Shown here: piece by piece, positions 15,901-21,481 of the stretch
Layout: each line of letters begins with the position of its first letter
Numbering within the stretch: the stretch's first letter is position 1
Assembly: GCF_937874145.1 (NCBI RefSeq)
Contig: NZ_CALNBI010000226.1
Span: 1-21,481, forward strand
Length of the DNA: 21,481 nucleotides
Direction of reading: 5' to 3'
Origin: an uncultured Chitinophaga sp.
GTDB lineage: Bacteria > Bacteroidota > Bacteroidia > Chitinophagales > Chitinophagaceae
The notes under the pieces: model-generated
Seen by the model: only the letters and a program-made list of their open reading frames with translations
Database searches by the model: none
Told to the model about the DNA's origin: nothing
Position numbers and translations under genes: made by a program

Positions 15901-16080
15901 AGTGGAGATCCAGAGAAAACCTTCCGGCCCCTGGATGATGCTGCCGATGCTGTTCTGCGAAAGACCGTTATCGACGCTGTAGGCATCGAAATTATAACTG
16001 CGCTCCTGGGCGGAAGCCGAAGTCAGGTATGCCAGGATAGTGCAGAATACAAGGATGCCGGTCTGATGAAATAATCGCAT
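12955..16080 (-). CDS. two-component sensor histidine kinase with beta-propeller sensor
   Basis: This 1041-aa membrane sensor has a signal peptide (cleaved near TSASAQ, about 24) and a long periplasmic region of two-component propeller repeats (NGLSQNSIGSIIQGPEGFLW, EDYESLWFHFV, DDKDNMWISHNRGL). A Y_Y_Y domain follows (YMLEGADEDWL, then YTNLAPGTYLFKVKACN), then one transmembrane helix (FRFLLLLLVLGIAYYFSALYL). The cytoplasmic HisKA_3 dimerisation domain has the phospho-acceptor His856 in SSDMHDDLGSG. A HATPase_c domain ends the protein (AVKESLHNVVKHS as N box, IKDNGKGFD as G1 box). Unlike hybrid HTCS sensors it has no fused receiver or AraC domain; the receiver is the separate NarL-type protein downstream. 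The propeller and Y_Y_Y build is common in Bacteroidetes glycan sensors, but the ligand is unknown. Confidence 0.95.
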   Translation of the reverse strand: MRLFHQTGILVFCTILAYLTSASAQERSYNFDAYSVDNGLSQNSIGSIIQGPEGFLWISTFDGVNRFDGYVFNEFRTNPAQERPEKLTERVVYPSSAFLGRAVVKSFGLHGTRNHLFYLDQHDRMFIAHNGGISLYDSYKGNFTLVFADSMYVNEAERDFLHKFKILGEDPATQTLWVWRPAKGLYQLNSNTFELKKIIHYPPAYAKANKIPQAVVMQDSYIWLCFDDEQLYRMDIHTARLTTYCLPTLSGKPAIRPLNSDSLLVVSNGHITIFDTKRNRYSDTKFSIFNELQEPFLPTAIELDERGNAWIGGNNGVLVYSIDNHEIINHITSFNAFETNSFNKIVALYRDRGNNMWVGTDGDGLKKYAPNKKVFSLYRSPRISHNIVKSVYKHDDGRLYVGLLQDGLDIYEKGGKYLKRISNEDMPGRFPANNLHAICREDYESLWFHFVKGAIGLFDVKTEHFQDLTPKVGALGLPDQLVIYPFVNKRPNGETYFNYGEYLLKFSSADKGMTAAIVHRFDSEQLTCFFEDFWGNQYVGTKSSVYCRKADGVKWEKINLWIKDVEIKSINKNAHKQLLLATNKGLLVLDEANRKLKHYNSYDYPGMVSDYVYAVLLDDKDNMWISHNRGLTHIRQNGDNLVTYNFEDGLQSNEFNTGAYFKSMDGELFFGGIRGVTGFYPRNFRNNPWVPKVIIKRLEVLDKPYQSDTVISLMKQVELPYNQNTIAIEYVPLEFTNPLKNKVQYMLEGADEDWLMAGNQSMARYTNLAPGTYLFKVKACNNDEVWNTEPTTLQIVIRIPFWQSLWFRFLLLLLVLGIAYYFSALYLDYKIRNEKLKLEKEQAVDQERARISSDMHDDLGSGLSTIRLLSEIAKRKIKDTGQTKEIERISEAAGELVDKMSEIIWAMNSSNDSLANLIAYMRSFAADFLEHAHIQHHFIIPESIPNVKLSGGTRRHIYLAVKESLHNVVKHSQATEVIIEVKVFKNMTIMIKDNGKGFDPEKVRLFGNGLKNIEKRMQQVGGQADIISQNGTTVFLDIPLN

Positions 16081-16111
16081 CGGGTTATATAAATATGTCT
16101 TACGAGGTTTG

Positions 16112-16142
16112 CAAATATATAATTCTCATCTGCACTTTGTAA
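16112..16142 (-). promoter_or_regulatory. Bacteroidetes-type promoter for the sensor kinase
   Basis: On the minus strand TATATTTG (16112-16119) fits the -7 consensus TAnnTTTG exactly. A TTA, one base off the usual TTG, lies 20 bases upstream (about 16140-16142). It is about 32 bp before the kinase start, in the 108-bp divergent gap to the Ycf48-like gene. Confidence 0.55.
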
Positions 16143-16188
16143 CGAATTTGCATTTTTCTTCATTATTATTGCCGGAAAAGCAGCTTGT

Positions 16189-17229
16189 ATGAGATTTCGA
16201 ATGCTGGCCATCCTGGCCGCGACAACGACGTTGAGCCACTCCCTTTCCGCCCAGGCCCCGGCTTTGGCGGAAGCGCCCCGCGAGCCCAGGATCGAAGCGC
16301 TGGTGACGGCGCCGATCGGGAGCATCCGGGGGCTGAGCGTAGTAGACGACAGCGTGGCGTGGGTGTCTGGCACACAGGGTAAAGCGGGGCGCACGGCGGA
16401 CGGGGGCAAAACCTGGACCTGGTTCTCCATTCCCGGCTGCGACTCGGTGGATTTCCGGGACGTGGAAGGGTTCTCCGGCAGCAGGGCCATCGTGATGGGG
16501 ATCGCCTCCCCGGCGAAGGTGATGCTGACGGAAGACGGCGGGAAAAACTGGGAACAGGTCTATTTCAACGCCGATTCCGCCATTTTCCTGGATGCCATGG
16601 ACTTTTACGGCGACCGCAAGGGATACATCGCCGGCGACCCGCTGGGCGGCAGCTTTAAAGGCCTGGTAACGCCCGACGGCGGGAAAACCTGGTACAACCT
16701 CCCCATGCCCGCTGCCGACTCCGCGGAGGCTATTTTTGCGGCCAGCGGCACCACTTTGCGGGCACTCCCGGGAGGGCAGCCGGCTTTCGCGACCGGGGGT
16801 ACCCACAGCAGGTTCTACCGGCTGCAGGGGCGCAAATGGCGGGAAACGGAGTGGCCGGCCACACAGGGCCAATCATCCACCGGTATCTTCTCCTTCGCAT
16901 TTGTCACTGATAAACAAGGCATTGCCGTAGGCGGCGATTATCTCAAGCCGGAAGTAGTGAAGGGCAATTGCCTCATTACGGCCGACGGCGGGCTTACCTG
17001 GTCGCCCGTGCAGGCGCCACCAAGGGGTTACCGCTCCGCGGTGGAATACATAGATAGGAAGACATTGGTATGTACCGGTCCGGCAGGTACCGACTGGTCG
17101 GCCGACGGTGGCCAGACCTGGCGGGCGCTCCCCGGCGAGGGATACCATGCGGTACGGAAGGCGAAAAACGGGAAAGCGGTGTACCTGGCCGGGTCGAACG
17201 GCAGGATCGCGATATTGAGGGGGATGTAG
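16189..17229 (+). CDS. exported Ycf48/BNR-repeat-like beta-propeller protein
   Basis: This 346-aa protein starts with a signal peptide (MRFRMLAILAATTTLSHSLSAQA, cleavage likely after SAQA near residue 23) and is then made of repeated strands with Asp-box-like motifs: TADGGKTW, TEDGGKNW, TPDGGKTW, TADGGLTW and SADGGQTW. These are typical of BNR/sialidase-type repeats and of the Ycf48-like photosystem assembly fold, which in Bacteroidetes is widely found in exported proteins of unknown role. Five repeats suggest a single propeller. No catalytic residues of sialidases are evident, so enzymatic activity is not claimed. It is divergent from the kinase gene and 278 bp upstream of the GH31 gene. The function is probably binding. 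Confidence 0.85.
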   Translation: MRFRMLAILAATTTLSHSLSAQAPALAEAPREPRIEALVTAPIGSIRGLSVVDDSVAWVSGTQGKAGRTADGGKTWTWFSIPGCDSVDFRDVEGFSGSRAIVMGIASPAKVMLTEDGGKNWEQVYFNADSAIFLDAMDFYGDRKGYIAGDPLGGSFKGLVTPDGGKTWYNLPMPAADSAEAIFAASGTTLRALPGGQPAFATGGTHSRFYRLQGRKWRETEWPATQGQSSTGIFSFAFVTDKQGIAVGGDYLKPEVVKGNCLITADGGLTWSPVQAPPRGYRSAVEYIDRKTLVCTGPAGTDWSADGGQTWRALPGEGYHAVRKAKNGKAVYLAGSNGRIAILRGM

Positions 17230-17240
17230 CCGGTATGCAA

Positions 17241-17264
17241 AGGGCGCCCTGGAAAGGACGCCCT
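17241..17264 (+). terminator. possible weak terminator hairpin
   Basis: AGGGCGCCC (17241-17249) can pair with GGACGCCCT (17256-17264) over 9 positions with one mismatch and a 6-base loop, 11 bp after the Ycf48-like stop. No T run follows (GTTACAATACG), so it may be only a transcript-end hairpin. The rest of the gap up to 17507 is AT-rich. It contains an inverted TATTGT-N12-ACAATA (17278-17301) and no ORF I would call real. Confidence 0.35.
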
Positions 17265-17507
17265 GTTACAATACGCTTATTGTATCACAACCGGAACAAT
17301 AGGTTAAAGCAAAAAGTACATTTACTACAAGTTAAACCATCCCACTGCAATTATTCCGGACAATCTCGCCAATACAGGGATTTTTTTTGTAAAAGCGGGA
17401 ATTGCCCTGTTTAATGCAGGTAAAAAGCAATTTTTAATTAATTTAGATGGAATGCGGCCCGCCAGAGCGGCCGCGGCATTTATCAGTAAAAGAAACAGAT
17501 CGGCACG

Positions 17508-19901
17508 ATGCAAGTGGCAACATCTTCGGGTAAATACTCGGTCAAACATTACCCAGACAACATTCAGTCCTGGAAAAAGGAAGGCAACTATTTCTACTTC
17601 TATACCTCCGCCACTATCCTGGAAATCAGGGTGATATCAGACAAGATCGTGCGGTTCCGGTATGCGGCCGACGGCCAGTTTCAGCGGGATTTTTCCTACG
17701 CGCTCAGCGAAAAACTGGAAGAATCCCCCGAAAGCTTCGATATCCGCGAATGGCAGGAGTCCTTCGAAATCTACACTACCGCCATCAGGGTGTTCGTGGC
17801 CCGGGAAAACCTCCGGATCACCATCACCGACACCGAAGGCCGGATCATCAACCAGGATGAAACGGGCTTCCACTGGCAGTATTACCTCCAGAAAGGCGGA
17901 AAAATCGTGTATTGCACCAAGCTCATCCAGGAAGGGGAAGCATTTTACGGGCTGGGCGACAAGCCCACCGACCTCAACCTGCGCGGCAAACGCGTGGAAA
18001 ACTTCGGGACGGATGCCTATGGTTATGCCAAAGACACAGACCCCCTCTACCGGAATATCCCGTTCTATTACGGGTTGCACAACGGCATAGGGTACGGCAT
18101 CTTCTTCGACAATACCTTCCGCACGCTGTTCGACTTCGGCAGCGAGCGCGAAGACGCTTCCAGCTTCTGGGCACGCGGCGGCGAGATGAACTATTACTTC
18201 ATTTACGGCCCCGAACTGCTTAAAGTAGCAGAATCCTACGCCCGCATCACCGGAACGGCCGAATTACCGCCCCTCTGGGCCCTTGGCTACCACCAGTGCC
18301 GCTGGAGCTACTTCCCCGATACCCGCGTCCGCGAGATCGGCAAAGAGTTCCGCCAGCGCGGCATCCCCTGCGACGCGCTCTACCTCGATATCGATTATAT
18401 GGACGGCTTCCGTTGCTTCACCTGGAGCAACGAGGGCTTCCCCGACCCGAAAAAACTGCTGAAAGACCTGGCCGATGATGGTTTTAAAACCGTCGTGATC
18501 ATCGACCCGGGGATTAAGGTGGACCCGGAATATCCCATTTACCAGGAGCTGGTGCAGAAAGGCTACGCCTGCAAGCGGGCCGACGGCGCCCTTATGGAAG
18601 GCGATGTATGGCCCGGCAAATGCGCGTTCCCGGATTTCACCGATCCCAAAGTGCGCGAGTGGTGGGCAGGGCTGTTCCAGGACCTGACGGCTTACGGCGT
18701 TCGGGGCGTATGGAACGATATGAACGAACCGGCGGTGTTTGAACTGGGGACTTTCCCGGAAGACGTGCGGCACGACTACGATGGCGAAAACGTGAGCCAC
18801 CGCAAGGCCCATAACGTTTACGGTCACCTCATGAGCAAGGCTACCGCGGCGGGATTGAAGAAGCACCTCATGCCGAGGCGCCCCTTCGTCATCACGCGCT
18901 CGGCTTATTCCGGCACGCAGCGCTGGAGCAGCGTCTGGACCGGCGATAACATGAGCACCTGGGAGCATCTCTGGCTGGCCTCCGTGCAATGCCAGCGGTT
19001 AAGCGTATCCGGGCTTTCGTTTGCGGGCAGTGATATCGGCGGTTTTATCGGCGAGCCTTCCGGCGAGCTGTACACCCGCTGGATACAGCTGGGAGCGTTC
19101 CATCCGCTGATGAGGACCCATTCGGCCAGTAACGATACCGGCTTCGACCAGGAGCCCTGGAGCTTCGGCCCTGAATTTGAAGCGGTGATCAAATCGTTCA
19201 TCCAGCTCCGGTACAGGCTTCTCCCCTACATCTACACCACTTTCTGGCAATATGCGGCATATGGTACGCCGATGCTGCGGCCCCTCGCCTTCGTAGCGCA
19301 GGACGATGCCAATACGCATGACCTCAACCATGAGTTCCTGCTGGGCGACAGCATCCTGATCAGCCATGTCAGCGAAGCAGGCATGCAGGAGAAATCGGTG
19401 TACCTGCCCGAGGGGAATTGGTATTACTATTTCAATGATGCGCGTTATGCCGGCAAACAGGCGGTAACGATCCCTACTCCGCTGTCTGAAATGCCTATTT
19501 TCGTGAAAGCCGGCGCCGTGGTGCCCCAGTACCCCGATATGGAATGGGTGGGCCAGCGCAAGGTGGAGGAGATGATTTTGCAGGTGTATTACGGTGAAGG
19601 GATAACGCACAGCATCCTGTACGAGGATGCGGGCGACCATTACGCGTATAAAACCGGCCAGTATAACCTGGTGCGGTTCAAGCAGGCGTCTGAACCAGGG
19701 CTTTTCCGCCTGAAGAAAAAGTTCGTGGGCCGTTTTGAAGCGGATTACCGCCACCACCGCCTGAAGATCCACGGGCTGCCTTTCCGTCCCACGAATTGCG
19801 TGGTGGATGGCGTGGCGCATGAGCTTCCCGCCGAGGCGCTGCAGGCTGCCATCGTCGAGATCCAGCTGCCGCGTAATTTCGAAGAGATCGTTCTCCGATA
19901 A
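17508..19901 (+). CDS. GH31 family alpha-glucosidase
   Basis: This 797-aa glycoside hydrolase of family GH31 should cleave alpha-linked glucose (or xylose) from the non-reducing ends of sugars by a retaining mechanism. An N-terminal beta-sandwich (about 1-250) is followed by the catalytic barrel beginning near LPPLWALGYHQCRWSY. The nucleophile is Asp404 in GVWNDMNEPAVF, and the acid/base is Asp480 in WTGDNMSTWEHL. SGLSFAGSDIGGF and AFHPLMRTHS are further family signatures. The C-terminal part is a beta-domain of the DUF5110 kind. The sequence has no signal peptide, so the enzyme is probably cytoplasmic and acts on imported oligosaccharides. It ends 9 bp before a strong terminator. The start at 17508 gives the family N terminus; no clear ribosome-binding site is visible. 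Exact specificity is not predictable. Confidence 0.94.
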   Translation: MQVATSSGKYSVKHYPDNIQSWKKEGNYFYFYTSATILEIRVISDKIVRFRYAADGQFQRDFSYALSEKLEESPESFDIREWQESFEIYTTAIRVFVARENLRITITDTEGRIINQDETGFHWQYYLQKGGKIVYCTKLIQEGEAFYGLGDKPTDLNLRGKRVENFGTDAYGYAKDTDPLYRNIPFYYGLHNGIGYGIFFDNTFRTLFDFGSEREDASSFWARGGEMNYYFIYGPELLKVAESYARITGTAELPPLWALGYHQCRWSYFPDTRVREIGKEFRQRGIPCDALYLDIDYMDGFRCFTWSNEGFPDPKKLLKDLADDGFKTVVIIDPGIKVDPEYPIYQELVQKGYACKRADGALMEGDVWPGKCAFPDFTDPKVREWWAGLFQDLTAYGVRGVWNDMNEPAVFELGTFPEDVRHDYDGENVSHRKAHNVYGHLMSKATAAGLKKHLMPRRPFVITRSAYSGTQRWSSVWTGDNMSTWEHLWLASVQCQRLSVSGLSFAGSDIGGFIGEPSGELYTRWIQLGAFHPLMRTHSASNDTGFDQEPWSFGPEFEAVIKSFIQLRYRLLPYIYTTFWQYAAYGTPMLRPLAFVAQDDANTHDLNHEFLLGDSILISHVSEAGMQEKSVYLPEGNWYYYFNDARYAGKQAVTIPTPLSEMPIFVKAGAVVPQYPDMEWVGQRKVEEMILQVYYGEGITHSILYEDAGDHYAYKTGQYNLVRFKQASEPGLFRLKKKFVGRFEADYRHHRLKIHGLPFRPTNCVVDGVAHELPAEALQAAIVEIQLPRNFEEIVLR

Positions 19902-19909
19902 GATACATC

Positions 19910-19943
19910 AAAGCGAAACGGATTTTGCCGTTTCGCTTTTTTT
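19910..19943 (+). terminator. rho-independent terminator after the GH31 gene
   Basis: AAAGCGAAACGG (19910-19921) pairs perfectly with CCGTTTCGCTTT (19928-19939) around a 6-base loop, and the stem runs into a 7-T tract (19937-19943). It lies 9 bp after the GH31 stop and makes the GH31 gene a separate transcription unit from the hydroxylase downstream. Confidence 0.9.
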
Positions 19944-19996
19944 AGGTTTATTTGTCTACTGTTTTTATAGACATGCCATACTAATTAACAGACCTT

Positions 19997-21214
19997 ATGC
20001 AACATCTCAACTGGATCGCCCTGTCCATTGCCGGATTCCTGCTGTTTATCGGCCTGGAGTACCTGGTAAGCCGCCGTACCGGGCGCAATTATTTCCATTT
20101 TGCAGAATCTGTCGCCAACCTCAATACCGGCATTGCGGAGCGTTTGCTGGACGTGTTTGTGACGGGATTGTTTTACTTCTTCTTCGATTGGATCTACCGG
20201 AATTTCGCGATATGGGAGATCAGTCCGGCGTGGTATACCTGGGTTTTGTTGTTTTTCGTTACGGATTTCGTGTGGTATTGGTATCACCGGCTGGCGCATG
20301 AAGTGAATGTGCTGTGGGCGGCGCATGTGGTGCATCACCAGAGTGAGGATTTCAACTACACCGTGTCTGCCAGGATAACGGTCTTCCAGTCGGCGGCGCG
20401 CTCCTTGTTTTGGTCGGTATTGCCGCTCGCGGGGTTTCCGCCGGCGATGATCACTTCCCTCCTGCTCGTGCATGGATTGTACCCGTTTTTCATCCATACG
20501 CGCACCATCGGCAAGCTGGGCTGGCTGGAGTATTTCATGGTGACACCGAGCCACCACCGCGTGCACCATTCGTCCAACGAAGCGTACCTCGATAAAAATT
20601 ATGGCGACGTGCTCATCATCTGGGACAAAATATTCGGGACGTTCGTCGAAGAAAAGAAAGAAATACCTCCTGTGTACGGCCTCACCAAACCGCTGGGGAG
20701 TTACAGTTTCCTGTGGCAGCAATTTCATTTCATGCTGGAACTGGCTACCGCTTTTGCGAGGGCGCGGGGCTTCAGGGCCCGGTGGAAAGTCATCTTCGGC
20801 AAACCCGACGACATTGACCCCAACATCCGGGGTGAGCTGGAGGCGCGCTGGCTGCGAAAAGCGCATGCGCGGGAGCAGACGCGGGGGCAGCGGGTGTATA
20901 TCGTTATCCAAACGATTTTCAGTATTACAGTCCTGTTTACGGTGATGCTGCTGGAAGCCTGGGTGCCCGCGGGACTGGCGGTTTTCGCCGTGCTTTTCGT
21001 GCTGCTGAGCCTGGTCAACACCGGCGCCATCCTCGAACAGAAAAAATGGTTCTTCTACCTTGAATATGCCCGCGTCATGCTGCTGGCTTTCGCCTGCATG
21101 TTCTACTTCCGGCACCTGTATGTGTATGTAAGTATTTTATCGGCAGCAACGCTGCTAACTTTTTACTTTACCCGGATCAGGGAATCCGTTCAGCGATGGC
21201 TGTTTCAGCCCTAA
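19997..21214 (+). CDS. sterol desaturase/fatty-acid hydroxylase family membrane protein
   Basis: This 405-aa multi-span membrane protein is a di-iron hydroxylase of the sterol desaturase/fatty-acid hydroxylase superfamily. Histidine boxes that bind the iron pair are visible: HRLAH (His97, His101), HVVHH (His110, His113, His114) and HHRVHH (His186, His187, His190, His191). These sit among hydrophobic spans near residues 5-20, 45-60, 75-95, 125-155 and several more in the last third (about 305-390). The length and the extra C-terminal spans resemble alkylglycerol monooxygenase (TMEM195)-like proteins, which use tetrahydropterin to cleave ether lipids. An ether-lipid or acyl-chain hydroxylase role is therefore plausible but not shown. 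It follows the GH31 terminator by 53 bp, with the tRNA-like element just after it. Confidence 0.9.
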   Translation: MQHLNWIALSIAGFLLFIGLEYLVSRRTGRNYFHFAESVANLNTGIAERLLDVFVTGLFYFFFDWIYRNFAIWEISPAWYTWVLLFFVTDFVWYWYHRLAHEVNVLWAAHVVHHQSEDFNYTVSARITVFQSAARSLFWSVLPLAGFPPAMITSLLLVHGLYPFFIHTRTIGKLGWLEYFMVTPSHHRVHHSSNEAYLDKNYGDVLIIWDKIFGTFVEEKKEIPPVYGLTKPLGSYSFLWQQFHFMLELATAFARARGFRARWKVIFGKPDDIDPNIRGELEARWLRKAHAREQTRGQRVYIVIQTIFSITVLFTVMLLEAWVPAGLAVFAVLFVLLSLVNTGAILEQKKWFFYLEYARVMLLAFACMFYFRHLYVYVSILSAATLLTFYFTRIRESVQRWLFQP

Positions 21215-21220
21215 AAATCT

Positions 21221-21288
21221 TGCCGCGTGGCCGAGAGGACAGGCAGAGGCTTCCCGCCTTCTACGATGGTTCGATTCCATCCGCGGCT
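21221..21288 (+). tRNA. tRNA-like element, possibly a degenerate tRNA-Gly
   Basis: The 68 bases fold partly like a tRNA. A GCCGCG / CGCGGC acceptor stem (21222-21227 with 21282-21287) is followed by a D arm with GCC/GGC stem and a GG-containing loop, and a clear T arm, GATGG-TTCGATT-CCATC. The anticodon arm can form GAGGC/GCCTT but leaves only five loop bases (TTCCC); a 7-base loop needs weaker pairing. CCC or TCC would be the anticodon, suggesting glycine. Total length is below the usual 72 or more, and no CCA end is encoded. It could be a pseudo-tRNA, a tRNA with two missing bases from an assembly error, or an unusual tRNA. Confidence 0.4.
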
Positions 21289-21384
21289 TCAATCAAATAG
21301 CAAGAAAATCAACGGTCATTCCCAGCTCACTACAATTTATCCGGCGCCACTTTATTTTGTAATTTAGTCTGCGACTCCATCACA

Positions 21385-21481
21385 ATGAAATACCGGGAAA
21401 TTAAACCAAAAGGATTTTTGACGGATTTCATCCACAGCTTTTGGGAATACGAAACCTGTGAAACGAAATACGAACACACCA
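21385..21481 (+). CDS. AraC-family regulator, N-terminal fragment
   Basis: An ATG at 21385 opens a frame that runs off the right edge, giving 32 codons: MKYREIKPKGFLTDFIHSFW followed by EYETCETKYEHT. The pattern Y-x-E-I-x-P, then L-x-x-F-I-x-x-F-W-E-Y, is characteristic of the N-terminal sensory domain (DUF6597-type) of Bacteroidetes AraC-family transcription regulators. The DNA-binding domain would lie outside the window, so the call rests on this short stretch. It lies 96 bp after the tRNA-like element. The upstream sequence is AT-rich, with TATTTTG at 21353-21359, an imperfect -7 element. Confidence 0.6.
   Translation, partial: MKYREIKPKGFLTDFIHSFWEYETCETKYEHT

Noticed and set aside
14182..16074. 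630-codon plus-strand ORF opposite the sensor kinase gene
   Set aside because: It has no recognisable domain and mirrors a well-supported kinase gene. Long antisense frames are common in GC-rich DNA with few stop codons.
17241..17264. hairpin treated as a firm terminator
   Set aside because: There is a mismatch in the stem and no T tract after it, so it is listed only as a weak possibility.
17447..17533. 28-codon ORF overlapping the start of the GH31 gene
   Set aside because: Its residues (MECGPPERPRH and so on) show no pattern, and it overlaps the GH31 start in another frame.
19985..21115. 376-codon minus-strand ORF opposite the hydroxylase gene
   Set aside because: The product is rich in charged residues and has no family pattern, while the plus strand encodes clear histidine boxes.
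1..21481. CRISPR array, insertion sequence, prophage or defence island
   Set aside because: I saw no spaced repeats, transposase or integrase genes, and no known defence domains. The genes look like ordinary chromosomal Bacteroidetes content.

Overview
The window reads as chromosomal DNA from a fairly GC-rich member of the Bacteroidetes, most likely the family Chitinophagaceae and close to Chitinophaga. This rests on an STN-containing SusC receptor with a SusD-like lipoprotein, an ECF sigma/FecR pair, a beta-propeller/Y_Y_Y two-component sensor kinase, Bacteroidetes-type promoters (TTG-N19-TAnnTTTG) and starts without strong Shine-Dalgarno sequences. The genus is inferred from gene style, not from a database search.

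Layout. (1) 1-3901, minus strand: a topoisomerase IV cluster ordered parE, a DUF1835-type protein, a small cupin, then parC (cut by the left edge). It is preceded by a near-perfect Bacteroidetes promoter. (2) 3902-4735: an AT-rich spacer containing two tandem small single-span membrane peptides (52 and 40 aa, plus strand), closed by a strong terminator, with a facing minus-strand terminator beside it. (3) 4735-12116, minus strand: ECF sigma factor, FecR anti-sigma, a 1259-aa SusC/TonB-dependent receptor with an STN signalling domain, and a SusD-like lipoprotein. The susD-like gene has in-frame stops near its 3' end. (4) 12186-16142, minus strand: a two-component system (1041-aa sensor kinase followed by a NarL-type regulator) with its own promoter and terminator. 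(5) 16189-21481, plus strand: an exported Ycf48/BNR-like protein, a cytoplasmic GH31 alpha-glucosidase, a membrane fatty-acid hydroxylase of the sterol desaturase/alkylglycerol monooxygenase type, a tRNA-like element with an undersized anticodon loop, and the start of an AraC-type regulator.

How the genes may work together. The sigma-FecR-STN-SusC-SusD set matches the known architecture in which ligand binding by the outer-membrane transporter is relayed through the STN domain to FecR, releasing the sigma factor. No degradative enzyme lies in this operon, and SusD appears damaged, so the substrate cannot be read from context. The GH31 enzyme has no signal peptide, and whether it belongs to the same pathway is unknown.

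I did not find an obvious defence system, mobile element or CRISPR array. The points most worth following up are the disrupted susD-like gene, the odd tRNA-like element, the tandem small membrane peptides, the non-topoisomerase genes inside the topoisomerase IV cluster, and the structured leader in front of the SusC gene.
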